Positions 1 through 8,539 of a DNA stretch of 64,000 nt are shown piece after piece. How positions within the stretch are numbered: the first letter of the stretch is position 1; the number at the start of each line of letters is the position of its first letter. The stretch lies in the NCBI RefSeq assembly GCF_012927745.1, contig NZ_JABBKX010000007.1, positions 186,001-250,000 on the forward strand, in the 5' to 3' direction. The position numbers and the translations under genes are program-made. Origin of the DNA: Neoroseomonas marina. Its GTDB lineage: Bacteria; Pseudomonadota; Alphaproteobacteria; Acetobacterales; Acetobacteraceae. The notes under the pieces were generated by a model. That model made no database searches. It had not been told where the DNA came from and saw nothing but the letters and a program-made list of their open reading frames with translations.

Positions 1-199
1 GCGGACCGCATCCGCGCTCCTTGGCTTCGCGGCACCCGCCGCGGGCCGCAGTCGCGGCCTCGGCCCTTCGGGCCGCCTGACTGTCGGCGAGGCAGTCGCT
101 TCGTGGATGCGCGGCATGCAGGCAACGCTTGTCCGCAATCCGCGAAAATCCTGTCTGACGCCTTGATCCCGCCATCACGTCGCGGAAGTGTAGCAATCG

Positions 200-1000
200 A
201 TGAAACCGCTCATCGGCATTTCCTGCTGCCAGAAGCCCTTCGGCATCTTCGGAACGCCCAACCACGCCGCGTCGGACAGCTATGTCCGCGTCGTGCGCGG
301 TCCCGTCTCCGGGACGCCGGTGCTCCTCCCCGCCGCCGGGGAGGATCTCTCCGCGGAACTCCTGCCGCATCTCGACGGGCTGATCCTCACGGGCAGCCGG
401 TCGAACGTGTGGCCCGGCCATTATGACGGCCCCGCCCATGCGGAAGGCACGCCGGAGGACCACCAGCGCGACGCCACCACGCTGCCGCTGATCCGGGCGG
501 CGATCGACCACGGCGTGCCGCTGCTCGCCATCTGCCGCGGCATGCAGGAACTCAACGTCGCCCTCGGCGGCAGCCTCGACCAGCGCATCCAGGACCTGCC
601 CGGCCGGATGGACCACTCGACGCCGTCCGACCAGCCGATCCCGCGGGTGCGCACCGGCAAGGCGCACGGCGTGCGTATCGAGACGGACGGCGCCCTCGCC
701 GACGTCATCACCCTCGCCGCGCGCCGCGCGGGCCGGCTGGCGGTGAACTCGCTGCACAACCAGGGCGTGCAGCGCCTGGCTCCGCGCCTGGTCGCCGAGG
801 CCTGGGCCCCGGACGGGACCGTCGAGGCGGTGCGCGTCGAAGGTGCGCGCGCCTTCGCACTCGGCGTGCAGTGGCATCCGGAATACGACTGGGATCGCGA
901 CGTCGACAGCCGTTCGATCTTCGAGGCCTTCGGCCGGGCCTGCGCCGCGCACCGCGCCGCCCGCCTCGCGCCCCTGACCCTCGCCCAGGCCGCGGAGTAA
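200..1000 (+). CDS. Gamma-glutamyl-gamma-aminobutyrate hydrolase family protein (class I glutamine amidotransferase-like, peptidase C26)
   Basis: The 266-aa protein has the glutaminase-like fold used by PuuD-type hydrolases, which cleave gamma-glutamyl amides such as gamma-glutamyl-GABA in the cytoplasm. Visible are the start MKPLIGISCC, the oxyanion-strand motif LILTGSRSNVWP near residue 61, the nucleophile elbow AICRGMQELNV with Cys112, and the C-terminal QWHPEYD with His226 and Glu228 completing the triad. The length is typical of the family (about 250 aa). No puu genes (putrescine utilisation) are adjacent, so the true substrate is open. The ATG follows a 199-base leader in which I see no other gene. 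Confidence 0.9.
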   Translation: MKPLIGISCCQKPFGIFGTPNHAASDSYVRVVRGPVSGTPVLLPAAGEDLSAELLPHLDGLILTGSRSNVWPGHYDGPAHAEGTPEDHQRDATTLPLIRAAIDHGVPLLAICRGMQELNVALGGSLDQRIQDLPGRMDHSTPSDQPIPRVRTGKAHGVRIETDGALADVITLAARRAGRLAVNSLHNQGVQRLAPRLVAEAWAPDGTVEAVRVEGARAFALGVQWHPEYDWDRDVDSRSIFEAFGRACAAHRAARLAPLTLAQAAE

Positions 1001-1361
1001 CGTTCCGCGGCGCGATCGCGTGCCGGGATGGACGTCGAACGCGATTTGTCTTTTGCTTCTGCGGCTTGGCCGGGGTAGCTTGTTCTTGCCGGTTCATAAT
1101 CGACCGGCGGTCGAGCCCCCCGGTGTCCCCTGCCGGCTCGCCCGACCATTCCGATCGGAATAAAATACGGCGCCCGGTCACCCCCCTGACCGGGCGCTAC
1201 TTTTTTGTGATCAGGTCCTGAATTCATCGCCATGACTTCGCGATGGGGCACGAACTTCATGTGAAATCTCAGGAAGACGGCCTGCCATCCCCGGTGGCTT
1301 CCGGCACCGGCCGACCGCCTGTATAGACCCCGCACCATCCCGTCATCGGAGCCTCGCCCGC
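1001..1361. other. 361-bp intergenic region, possible small-RNA locus
   Basis: No coding ORF here looks real. It holds an AT-richer patch with a CATAAT hexamer at 1095-1100, then a strong intrinsic terminator at 1170-1206. That terminator is about 170 bases past the preceding stop codon, far enough that a separate short transcript of about 100 nt is possible. The remaining 150 bases before the next gene presumably hold its promoter. The small-RNA reading is inference. Confidence 0.3.
1170..1206 (+). terminator. Strong rho-independent terminator
   Basis: A perfect 11-bp stem GCGCCCGGTCA / TGACCGGGCGC (1170-1180 with 1187-1197) encloses a six-C loop and is followed by TAC and six T residues (1201-1206). 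This is the best intrinsic terminator in the window and acts on plus-strand transcripts. Confidence 0.9.
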
Positions 1362-2048
1362 ATGGTGTCCTACGTCCTGCCGCCGCCGCCGGTCGCCGCG
1401 ATTCCCGTCAAGGGCAGCGACGCGCTGTTCCCCGTGCACCGCATCTACTGCGTCGGCCGCAACTACGCCGAACATGCGATCGAGATGGGCTCGGACCCGA
1501 CGCGCGAGCCGCCCTTCTACTTCGCGAAGCCGGCCGATGCGGTGGTGATCAACGACGCCGACATGCCCTATCCGTCGGTCACCAAGTCGCTGCACCACGA
1601 AATGGAACTCGTCGTCGCCATCGGGAAGGGCGGGAAGAACATCCCGGTCGCCGAGGCGCTGGGCCATGTCTGGGGCTACTGCTGCGGCCTCGACATGACG
1701 CGCCGCGACATCCAGAACGAGGCGAAGAAGACCGGCCGCCCGTGGGACATGGGCAAGGGCTTCGACAAGTCCGCGCCGATGGGCGCGCTCGTCCCGGCCG
1801 CCGGCATCGACCCCACCAAGGGCAAGATCGAGCTCAAGGTGAACGGCAAGGTCGTGCAGACCTCCGACCTGTCCAAGCTGATCTGGTCGGTGGCCGAGGT
1901 CATCGCGAACCTCTCGGAACTCGTGGAACTCGTCCCCGGTGACCTCATCATGACCGGCACGCCCGAAGGCGTCGCCGCGGTCGTGAAGGGCGACGTGCTG
2001 GAAGGCTTCGTCGAAGGCGTGGGCGAGGTCCGCACGAAGATCGTCTGA
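1362..2048 (+). CDS. Fumarylacetoacetate hydrolase (FAH) family protein
   Basis: The 228-aa protein is a short, single-domain FAH family member. The family hydrolyses or decarboxylates 1,3-dicarbonyl acids (fumarylpyruvate, acylpyruvates, oxaloacetate) using a divalent metal. Diagnostic segments are VGRNYAEHA near the N-terminus, [10 protein letters not shown], the metal ligands in [11 protein letters not shown] with the E-x-E pair, CGLDMTRRD supplying the Asp ligand, and the C-terminal [11 protein letters not shown] signature. Its length resembles fumarylpyruvate hydrolase or acylpyruvase rather than the 420-aa tyrosine-pathway enzyme. It overlaps xthA by one base at ATG/TGA, so the two are likely co-transcribed. 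The substrate cannot be read from sequence. Confidence 0.9.
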   Translation: MVSYVLPPPPVAAIPVKGSDALFPVHRIYCVGRNYAEHAIEMGSDPTREPPFYFAKPADAVVINDADMPYPSVTKSLHHEMELVVAIGKGGKNIPVAEALGHVWGYCCGLDMTRRDIQNEAKKTGRPWDMGKGFDKSAPMGALVPAAGIDPTKGKIELKVNGKVVQTSDLSKLIWSVAEVIANLSELVELVPGDLIMTGTPEGVAAVVKGDVLEGFVEGVGEVRTKIV

Positions 2049-2878
2049 TGGCCGGCACGGCCGCTATCGGGCGGGCGCCGCTGCGCATCGCCACCTGGAA
2101 CATCAACAGCGTGCGGCTCCGGCTGCCGCTGCTGACCGACCTGGTGGCCGCGCTCGAGCCCGACGTGCTCTGCCTGCAGGAGACCAAGTGCCCGGACGAG
2201 CTGTTCCCGCATGAGGGCGTCGCCGCCCTCGGCTTCGAACATCGCCTCGTCCGCGGCATGAAGGGCTACAACGGCGTCGCCATCCTCTCGAAGCGGCCGC
2301 TGCTGATGCGCGCCGAGGATCCCGACTGGTGCGGGAAAGGCGACTGCCGCCACCTCGGCGCCAGCATCGACGCCCCCGGCGGGCCGATCGAGCTGCACAA
2401 TTTCTACATCCCCGCCGGCGGCGACATCCCCGACCGCGAGAAGAACCCGAAATTCGGCCACAAGCTCGACTTCGTGGCGGAAGGCACCGCCTGGTCGGCG
2501 GCGCGCCCGGCGAAGCGCGCGATCATGGTGGGCGACCTCAACATCGCGCCGCTCGAACACGATGTGTGGTCGCACAGGCAGCTGCTCGACGTCGTCTCGC
2601 ATACCCCGGTCGAGGTCGCGGCGCTGACCGCCTGGCAGCAGGCCGGCGGCTGGCACGACGCGCTGCGCCACTTCGTGCCGTCGGACCAGAAGCTCTACAC
2701 GTGGTGGTCCTATCGCGCGGCCGACTGGCGCGCCTCGGACCGCGGCCGGCGCCTGGACCACATCTGGGTCAGCCCGGACCTCGCCGGCGCGCTGACGCGC
2801 CATGCCGTTTTCAAGGACGCCCGCGGCTGGACCAAGGCCTCGGACCATGTGCCCGTGATGGTGGAGATCGCCCCGTGA
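2048..2878 (+). CDS. xthA: Exodeoxyribonuclease III
   Basis: The 276-aa protein is an AP endonuclease/3'-5' exonuclease of base-excision repair (EEP superfamily). It shows the family motifs in order: IATWNINSVRLR (Asn ligand), LQETKCPDELFP (catalytic Glu), GYNGVAILSK, GDLNIAPLEHDVW (Asp and Asn of the active site), RRLDHIWVS and the terminal SDHVPVMVEI with the catalytic Asp-His pair. Length fits the usual 260-275 aa. It starts inside the stop of the preceding FAH gene and its own stop overlaps the GTG of the following lipoprotein, so the three form a coupled unit. Confidence 0.95.
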   Translation: MAGTAAIGRAPLRIATWNINSVRLRLPLLTDLVAALEPDVLCLQETKCPDELFPHEGVAALGFEHRLVRGMKGYNGVAILSKRPLLMRAEDPDWCGKGDCRHLGASIDAPGGPIELHNFYIPAGGDIPDREKNPKFGHKLDFVAEGTAWSAARPAKRAIMVGDLNIAPLEHDVWSHRQLLDVVSHTPVEVAALTAWQQAGGWHDALRHFVPSDQKLYTWWSYRAADWRASDRGRRLDHIWVSPDLAGALTRHAVFKDARGWTKASDHVPVMVEIAP

Positions 2879-3345
2879 CCGTTCCCACGATGGGGCGCCG
2901 CGCCCTCCTGCTCGCCCTGCTCGCCTCCCTCGGCGCCTGCGCCGCGCCCGAGGAACCCGCGCCGGTCATCACCGACCCCGATCCCGACCCCGAGCAGGTC
3001 TACCGCCCCGGCCCGATCTCCTGGGCCGACCTGACGGACGAGCACAAGCGCCGCGCCCGCCAGGCGTTGACCCGGATGGGCGAGTCGGTGCCCGACGACG
3101 ACACGCTGCAGGCCCGCTGGATGACCATGTCGCCCGCGCAGCAGCGCTTCATGGTCCGCCGCCCGCCGCCGCCCGCGCCGGCGCGCCCCGCCGCGCGCGG
3201 CCGCAGCACGAGCACGCGCCAGTCGACGCGCCACGGCGGCACCCAGACGCAGCGGCGCAGCGGTTCCACCACGCACCAGCGCAACACCACGCCGCAGACG
3301 CAGCAGCAGCGCCGGCGGCCGCGGAACCAGCAGCAGCAGCGGTAG
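2875..3345 (+). CDS. Lipoprotein with Arg/Gln-rich low-complexity C-terminus
   Basis: This 156-aa protein of unknown function has a type II signal peptide: MGRRALLLALLASLGAC with a good lipobox (ASLGAC), so it should be lipidated and anchored in the envelope. The middle part (residues about 30-90) contains ISWADLTDEHKRRARQAL and a WMTMSPAQQRFMV segment, a helical motif resembling short periplasmic repeats. The last 60 residues are Pro, then Arg/Thr/Gln/Ser-rich, ending in runs of Gln and Arg. The GTG at 2875 overlaps the xthA stop (GTGA); the ATG at 2890 is an alternative start that gives a tidier signal peptide. No family was recognised. Confidence 0.75.
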   Translation: MTVPTMGRRALLLALLASLGACAAPEEPAPVITDPDPDPEQVYRPGPISWADLTDEHKRRARQALTRMGESVPDDDTLQARWMTMSPAQQRFMVRRPPPPAPARPAARGRSTSTRQSTRHGGTQTQRRSGSTTHQRNTTPQTQQQRRRPRNQQQQR

Positions 3346-3364
3346 TCGCGGCGCCGCCACCCTC

Positions 3365-3380
3365 CCGGGCCACGGCCCGG
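3365..3380. terminator. Hairpin between convergent genes
   Basis: CCGGGCC-AC-GGCCCGG forms a perfect 7-bp GC stem in the 63-bp gap between the lipoprotein gene (+) and the AraC-type regulator (-). There is no U-tract; it could act bidirectionally or with Rho. Confidence 0.4.
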
Positions 3381-3408
3381 AAGGACCGCCGCCCCGCGGA
3401 TGACGGCG

Positions 3409-4422
3409 CTACAGACCGTGCAGGCAGGCGCGCAGGCTGCGTGTCTCGGCCGACATCGTCGGCGCCAGCAGTCCCGGCGCGGATCCCGCCCGGGCGGCGG
3501 CGCGGGCGTCGCTCGGGCTCACGCCATAGGCGCGGCGGAAGGTTCGGCTGAAGGTGGACGGTTCGTGGAAGCCGCACGCCGCGGCGATCGCGGCCACCGA
3601 CCGGTCGTCCATGGGATCGGTCAGCGCGGCGTAGCTCGCGCGCAGGCGGTGGCGCTGGATGTAGTGCGTCACGCCGCCCTCGCCTTCCAGCAGGCGATAC
3701 AGCTGCGAACGCGACATGCCCACTTCGCGGCACAGCGTCGCCGGCGTCAGCGTGGCCGAGCCCAGCCGCCGCCGGATCACCTGGCGGACGCGCTCGAGCC
3801 GGGTGAGGTCCGTCTGCGCGGCGGCCTCGGCGATGCGCGTGGCCGTCGGGACGACGCAGGCCGCGACCATGGCGCTGATCGCCTCCGGCATCCGCGCGCG
3901 CTCGTCCTCGGCGAGGCCGGGCATCGCGTCCGCCAGCAGGCGCATGTAGTCGGCGAGCAGGCGGCCGGCGGCCCCGTCGATGCCGCGGCCGCGCACCCGG
4001 TCCAGTTCCGGGGCCAGCGCGGCGAAGCGATCGCGCGGCAGATACAGGTGCAGGCGGTCGTCCGCCTCGCGCTCGCTCTCGGACGGCTCACCGAGCGTGA
4101 CGACGAAGGGCTGCCCCGGCGGTACGGTCAGCCGCCCGCCCTCGAGCGACAGGCGGGACGCCTGCCCGCCAAGCCCGATGACCCAATGGTCACAGGGGTC
4201 GCGGCGGATATGGACGGCCTTGCGGACGGCGCGCAGCCGCGGGGCGCAGACCCGGCTGAAGGCGGCGCCGCCGGCCTGCCAGACCGTGCTTTCGGCCGCG
4301 AAGCCGGTGCCATCGGGGTCATCCGCGAAATCGAGGCCGAACACCGGATCGAACCAGGCGCACCACGCCTCGCGCTGGTCGCGCGCGGGAAGGTTCCGGG
4401 TGGAGAAGACCAGCGTGCTCAT
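3409..4422 (-). CDS. AraC family transcriptional regulator
   Basis: A 337-aa one-component regulator. Residues about 1-190 resemble the AraC-binding-like domain found in activators of catabolic genes: it starts MSTLVFSTRNLPARDQREAW and contains FDPVFGLDF and VPPGQPFVVTL. The last 100 residues carry the double helix-turn-helix: LCREVGMSRSQLYRLLEGEGG for the first HTH and VAAIAAACGFHEPSTFSRTFRRAYGVSPSD for the second, with the usual AraC signature. ATG at 4422 is chosen because the upstream extension of this frame lies antisense to the DedA gene. The target and ligand are unknown; the nearest upstream gene in the same direction is dedA, 125 bp away. Confidence 0.88.
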   Translation of the reverse strand: MSTLVFSTRNLPARDQREAWCAWFDPVFGLDFADDPDGTGFAAESTVWQAGGAAFSRVCAPRLRAVRKAVHIRRDPCDHWVIGLGGQASRLSLEGGRLTVPPGQPFVVTLGEPSESEREADDRLHLYLPRDRFAALAPELDRVRGRGIDGAAGRLLADYMRLLADAMPGLAEDERARMPEAISAMVAACVVPTATRIAEAAAQTDLTRLERVRQVIRRRLGSATLTPATLCREVGMSRSQLYRLLEGEGGVTHYIQRHRLRASYAALTDPMDDRSVAAIAAACGFHEPSTFSRTFRRAYGVSPSDARAAARAGSAPGLLAPTMSAETRSLRACLHGL

Positions 4423-4547
4423 GCGCGTGCGGCGTGCTCGGGATTGCGCAACGGATCGGTTCCGATGCGACTTGGCGCCGGCTAATCGCCGCGCCTGCCG
4501 GCGCGGGTCAAGGAAAAGCGTCGGCCGGGACCCGCGCTGGACCGGGG

Positions 4548-5177
4548 TCAGCCCTGCTGCTGCCGGCGCCGCCGCGACCGCCGGAAGGCGTAGGCGAGAT
4601 GCGCCGCGTAGCCGCCGGCGGCGACGCCCACCACCACCCAGGCCAGCGGCTCGACCCAGCGTTCCACCAGGGCATAGTGGTCCTGCAGGAAGTAGCCGGC
4701 GACGGCGAGGAAGGAGAGCCACACGCCCGACCCCAGCGCCGTCCAGAGGTAGAAGACCCCGCGCGGGATCTCGACCATGCCCGCGGGCACCGAGATCAGC
4801 GTCCGCACGCCGGGGAACACGCGCCCGATGCAGATCGCGAAGGGCCCCCAGCGGCGCAGCATGTCGGTCGCGCGGTCGAGGTCCTCCTCCTCCACCGCGA
4901 ACCACTTGCCGAAGCGGCGCACCAGCGGGCGGAAGCGCTCGACGCCGAGCCAGCGGCCGAGCTCGTACCAGAACAGGTTGCCGGCCAGGGTGCCGAGCAC
5001 GGCGACGAGGATGATGCCGGGCAGCGAGATGGTGGCGCCCGGCTCGCCGGCGTGGAAACCGGCCGCGGCCATGATCAGTTCGGACGGAATGGGCGGGAAC
5101 AGGTTCTCCAGCACCATCAGCAGGAAGATGCCGCCATAGCCGCCAGCCTCCACGAGGCTCCGCACCCACTCGAACAT
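4548..5177 (-). CDS. DedA family membrane protein
   Basis: A 209-aa polytopic inner-membrane protein of the DedA/SNARE-associated family (undecaprenyl-phosphate or phospholipid flippases; general membrane homeostasis). Seen in the sequence: ENLFPPIPSELIM near residue 28 (the family's E-x-x-x-P-x-P-x-E motif), G-x-x-x-G membrane segments around NLFWYELGRWLG, and FAICIGRVFPGVRTLISVPAGM with the conserved R-x-x-P-x-x-R. The start MFEWVRSLVEAG lies 2 bases after the stop of the glycosyltransferase gene upstream, so the pair is an operon. The C-terminus is Arg-rich (FRRSRRRRQQQG). Confidence 0.93.
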   Translation of the reverse strand: MFEWVRSLVEAGGYGGIFLLMVLENLFPPIPSELIMAAAGFHAGEPGATISLPGIILVAVLGTLAGNLFWYELGRWLGVERFRPLVRRFGKWFAVEEEDLDRATDMLRRWGPFAICIGRVFPGVRTLISVPAGMVEIPRGVFYLWTALGSGVWLSFLAVAGYFLQDHYALVERWVEPLAWVVVGVAAGGYAAHLAYAFRRSRRRRQQQG

Positions 5178-5179
5178 CC

Positions 5180-6868
5180 TCAGTCCACCTTGAACAGCGA
5201 GAGGGTGATCCACCGCCCGCGCACATAGTTGAGACCCGTCACCGAGCCGAGGTCGCGAAGGGTCAGCCCCCGCTCCGCCGCGGCCCGCCGGAAGGCGGCT
5301 TCCTGGCGGTCGCCGATGGCGGCAATGCGGCCGGGACCGTCCGCCAGGAAGGCAGCCGCGGCTTCACCCGTCGTCAGCAGGCGGATCTCCCCGCCCATGG
5401 CGAATTGCAGGGAGGGTTCGTGATGCCCGGCGACGCCGAAGTTCCGCGCGGGCAGGCCGGGCGCGACCTGGGCGACCGCGGCGGCGAGGCGCGAGGAGAC
5501 CCAGACCGAGGTCAGGCGCGGGATCACGCCCTCGAGCACCGCGGCATAGACCGGGATGGCGAGGATGGCGCCGGCGAGCGCCGCGCGGCCCCAGGCCTGC
5601 CGGCGGGCCATGCGCAGCAGCAGCCAGGCCATGGCGATGCCGGCGATGACGCCGATCGCCGCCCCGGGCAGGACGACACGCTCGACGAACAGCCCGGCAC
5701 CCAAGGCGACCGCCGGCAGCCCGACCGCCACGCCCGCGAGCGCGACATGGCCGAGCCAGCGCATCCAGGCGGGCGCCTCCTGCCGCAGCGGGTCCATCGC
5801 CCAGCGCGCGCCGAGCAGCATCAGCGCCGGGAAGGCCGGCAGCACGTAGTGCGGCAGCTTGGTCTGCACCGCCTCGAACAGCAGCCAGGTCGGCACGGCC
5901 CAGGCCAACAGGAAGCGCACCGGCGCCTGCATCCGGTCGGCCCAGGACCCGGGCAGGGATCGCAGCACGATCCAGGCCGAGGGGAAGGCGGTGATGCCGA
6001 AGATCGCGGCATACATCCCCGGCGGGCCCCAATGCGCCTCCTCGCCCGAGGAGACCTTGTCGAGCATGTCCCCGCCCAGCGCCTCGCTGAAGAAGCGCCC
6101 TTCGGTCGCGATGCCGATGGCGACGAACCAGGGGGCGGAGACCAGCACCATCAGCGGCAGGCCCCAGCCGAGGCGCAGCGACCGCAGCCAGGGCGCGGAC
6201 AGCCGCCACAGGGGCGCGCCCTGCGGCCGGTCCATCACCGCGAGCGTGATGCCCGCGAGCAGCGGCACCATCGGCGCGATCGGCCCCTTGAGCAGCACGC
6301 CGAGGCCGAGCACGGCCCAGAAGGCCGCCGCCTGGCGCGGGGTGAAGGAATCAGGGGTGAGGTAGGCGCGCCCGAACAGCCCCATCGCGACGGTGATGGC
6401 CGCGAGCAGGGCGGCATCGGTCTTGGCGATGTGCGTCTCGACCACCAGCACCATGCAGGGGGCGAGCATCGCCGCCGCCACGAAGGCCGCCCGTCGCCCC
6501 ACCAGCGCGCGGCCGAGCAGGCAGGTCGCCAGCACCGCGATCATCGCCCCGATCAAAGAGGGCAGCCGGTAGGCCCAGATCTGCGTCCGCGCCGGGATGC
6601 CCACGGCCTCGAGCCCATGGACCACCGCGGCCTGCGCCCAGTGGATGCCGGCGGGCTTCTTGTTGCGCTCGACCTCGCCGAGGCGGATGCGGACGTAGTC
6701 GTGGCTGTCCACCATCTGGCGGGAGGCCTGGGCGAAGCGGCTCTCGTCCCGGTCCCCGGCGGGGATGGTGAAGAAGCCGGGCAGCCAGAGCAGGAGGCAA
6801 AGCGCGATCAGCCAGGGGGCTGGCCGACGCGTCTCGGGCAGCCGGTCGAGGAAGGCGGCAAGGCGCAT
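5180..6868 (-). CDS. Glycosyltransferase family 39 (ArnT-like) membrane protein
   Basis: The 562-aa integral membrane protein belongs to the GT-C fold that transfers a sugar from a polyprenyl-phosphate donor to lipid A, protein or polysaccharide on the periplasmic side. The N-terminal region has the characteristic acidic loop motif GDRDESRFAQASRQM around residue 35, then NKKPAGIHW, as in PMT/ArnT enzymes; the rest holds about 11-12 hydrophobic segments and a soluble C-terminal tail. Start ATG at 6868 is placed at MRLAAFLDRLPETRRP, because the frame upstream is antisense to the rsmB-like gene. It is divergent from that gene with under 80 bp between starts. The acceptor is unknown. Confidence 0.88.
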   Translation of the reverse strand: MRLAAFLDRLPETRRPAPWLIALCLLLWLPGFFTIPAGDRDESRFAQASRQMVDSHDYVRIRLGEVERNKKPAGIHWAQAAVVHGLEAVGIPARTQIWAYRLPSLIGAMIAVLATCLLGRALVGRRAAFVAAAMLAPCMVLVVETHIAKTDAALLAAITVAMGLFGRAYLTPDSFTPRQAAAFWAVLGLGVLLKGPIAPMVPLLAGITLAVMDRPQGAPLWRLSAPWLRSLRLGWGLPLMVLVSAPWFVAIGIATEGRFFSEALGGDMLDKVSSGEEAHWGPPGMYAAIFGITAFPSAWIVLRSLPGSWADRMQAPVRFLLAWAVPTWLLFEAVQTKLPHYVLPAFPALMLLGARWAMDPLRQEAPAWMRWLGHVALAGVAVGLPAVALGAGLFVERVVLPGAAIGVIAGIAMAWLLLRMARRQAWGRAALAGAILAIPVYAAVLEGVIPRLTSVWVSSRLAAAVAQVAPGLPARNFGVAGHHEPSLQFAMGGEIRLLTTGEAAAAFLADGPGRIAAIGDRQEAAFRRAAAERGLTLRDLGSVTGLNYVRGRWITLSLFKVD

Positions 6869-6944
6869 GATGCCGGCGCGTCTAGCACGCAGGGGCGCGG
6901 GGTGCCATGAAGCGGGCCGCCCGCCCCCGGACCCGCAGAGACCC

Positions 6945-8192
6945 TTGACCCCACCCCCCGGACTTCCGACCCGCAAGGCCGCGCGCGACCTGCTCGCCGC
7001 GACCCTCGACGAACGCCGCCCGCTCGAGGAGGCGCTGGAGGCGCTGCCCCGGCGGCTCGACCCGCGCGACCGCGCCGCGGCGCACCGCATCGCCGCGATG
7101 GTGCTGCGGCGCCTGGGCAGCATCGACGAGGTGCTGAGCCCCTACCTGCGCAAGGAACCCCCGCCGCCGGCGCGCCATGCGCTGCGCATCGGCGCGGCGG
7201 AGCTGCTGCTGCTCGAGACGCCGCCGCATGCCGCGGTCGCGACCGCGGTCGCCCTGGCCCCGCGCGCCTTCGCCGGGCTGGTGAACGCCGTGCTGCGCAA
7301 GGTCGCGGCCGAAGGCCCGGCGGCGCTGGAGGGGCTCGACGCCCCGCGCCTCGACACGCCCGCCTGGCTCTGGGCGGCCTGGCATGCCGCCTATGGCCCG
7401 GCGGTGCGCGCGATCGCCGAGGCGCATCGCGGCCCCGCGCCGCTCGACCTGACGCCCGCGCCGGGCGCGGAGCCCCCCGCGGGGGCCGAGGTGCTGCCCA
7501 CCGGGTCCTGGCGCCTCGCGGCCGGGACGCGGGTGACCGACCTGCCCGGCTTCGCCGAGGGCCGCTTCTGGGTCCAGGACGCCGCCGCCGCGCTGCCCGC
7601 CCTGCTGCTGAAGCCGCAGCCCGGGGAACGCATCGCGGATCTTTGCGCCGCGCCGGGGGGCAAGACGGCGCAACTCGCCGCCGCCGGGGCGGATGTCACG
7701 GCGGTCGAGCGGGACGCCGCCCGCGTCGCGCGGCTGGCCGAGAACCTCGCGCGACTGCGCCTGCCGGCGACCGTGGTGCAGGCCGATGCCGCGACCTGGG
7801 CGCCGCCGGCGCCTTTCGACGCCATCCTGCTCGACGCCCCTTGCACCGCGACGGGAACGATCCGCCGCCACCCCGATGTCGCACACACCAAGCGGCCGCG
7901 CGACGTCCAGGGCGCGGTGGAGGCCCAGGCCCGGTTGATCGCGGCGGCGGCGAAGATGCTCGCGCCGGGCGGACGGTTGATCTTCGCCACCTGCTCCCTC
8001 CAGCGGGAGGAAGGGGAAGCGCACCTGGCCCGGGCGGAAGGCGCTGGCCTGCGGCACGATCCCTTCACGCCGGCGGAATTGCCGGGCCTGCCGGACGCCG
8101 TGACCGACGGCTGCCTGCGCACCCGGCCGGACTTCTGGCCGGACCGTGGCGGCATGGACGGCTTTTTCGCGGCGCGGTTCCGCCGCGTCTGA
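6945..8192 (+). CDS. rsmB: RsmB-like 16S rRNA (cytosine-C5) methyltransferase
   Basis: A 415-aa NOL1/NOP2/Sun-family rRNA methyltransferase. Residues about 1-130 form a NusB-like RNA-binding domain (ARDLLAATLDERRPLEEAL, AHRIAAMVLRRLGSIDEVL). The catalytic half has the SAM motif DLCAAPGGKTAQLAAAGADVTAVE, motif IV DAPCTATGTIRRHPD with one of the two conserved Cys, and motif VI FATCSLQREEGE with the nucleophile Cys. The start is uncertain: TTG at 6945 follows CGCAGAG and gives a normal N-terminus; the ATGs at 6867 and 6870 are also in frame but overlap the divergent gene. The symbol is assigned on domain order; other Sun-family targets are possible. Confidence 0.88.
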   Translation: MTPPPGLPTRKAARDLLAATLDERRPLEEALEALPRRLDPRDRAAAHRIAAMVLRRLGSIDEVLSPYLRKEPPPPARHALRIGAAELLLLETPPHAAVATAVALAPRAFAGLVNAVLRKVAAEGPAALEGLDAPRLDTPAWLWAAWHAAYGPAVRAIAEAHRGPAPLDLTPAPGAEPPAGAEVLPTGSWRLAAGTRVTDLPGFAEGRFWVQDAAAALPALLLKPQPGERIADLCAAPGGKTAQLAAAGADVTAVERDAARVARLAENLARLRLPATVVQADAATWAPPAPFDAILLDAPCTATGTIRRHPDVAHTKRPRDVQGAVEAQARLIAAAAKMLAPGGRLIFATCSLQREEGEAHLARAEGAGLRHDPFTPAELPGLPDAVTDGCLRTRPDFWPDRGGMDGFFAARFRRV

Positions 8193-8203
8193 CCGCCGGC
8201 GCA

Positions 8204-8228
8204 CGGGGAACGCCGCGGGCGCTCCCCG
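8204..8228 (+). terminator. GC-rich hairpin downstream of the rsmB-like gene
   Basis: CGGGGA-a-CGCC-GCG-GGCG-c-TCCCCG forms a 10-bp stem with one mismatch, 12 bases past the stop codon. There is no U-run, so termination activity is uncertain. Confidence 0.4.
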
Positions 8229-8235
8229 AGCCTGT

Positions 8236-8424
8236 TCAATCGGCTCTCTGGAGCGGCTTCGCCGCTGCCGAGACCGTTCGCCGGCCGACCCGGATATAGG
8301 TCGCACGGCGCTTCGGCATGGTTGTCCCGGGCGATGAATCCGCCGGGGTGGAGGCGCGCAGCGCCGCCAGATCGGGCAGGCGCAGCAAAGCGGAACGCAG
8401 CAACAGGTCGCGACGTATCGACAT
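8236..8424 (-). CDS. Possible small basic protein, hypothetical
   Basis: A 62-aa frame with ATG at 8424 preceded by GGAAG at about 8 bases. It begins MSIRRDLLLRSALLRLPDL, which closely resembles the leader MTFRRDLLLRTALLAG of the nearby Bug binding protein, and then becomes Pro/Ser/Thr and Arg-rich. A longer GTG start at 8499 is also open. No family was recognised. It could be a real short protein or the decayed front of a secreted-protein gene. It occupies most of the 348-bp gap between the rsmB-like and DUF2459 genes; the rest of that gap shows only the hairpin at 8204. Confidence 0.3.
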   Translation of the reverse strand: MSIRRDLLLRSALLRLPDLAALRASTPADSSPGTTMPKRRATYIRVGRRTVSAAAKPLQRAD

Positions 8425-8539
8425 CAACTCGACTTCCGAATCCAGAACCCCGGGATCAACCTGTTCAACCCGTTCATGGTTGCAGATGAATCGCTTCACG
8501 ATGGCATGACCGTGACATTCCGCACGCGTGCCGCGCGGA

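Noticed and set aside
1..199. Gene or RNA at the left edge
   Set aside because: Only a short CGGCCC-TTC-GGGCCG hairpin (61-75) and unsupported short frames; nothing recognisable.
5405..6910. 501-codon frame opposite the GT39 gene
   Set aside because: Composition is typical of an antisense shadow (Gly/Arg/His/Gln-rich) and the opposite strand encodes a clear glycosyltransferase.
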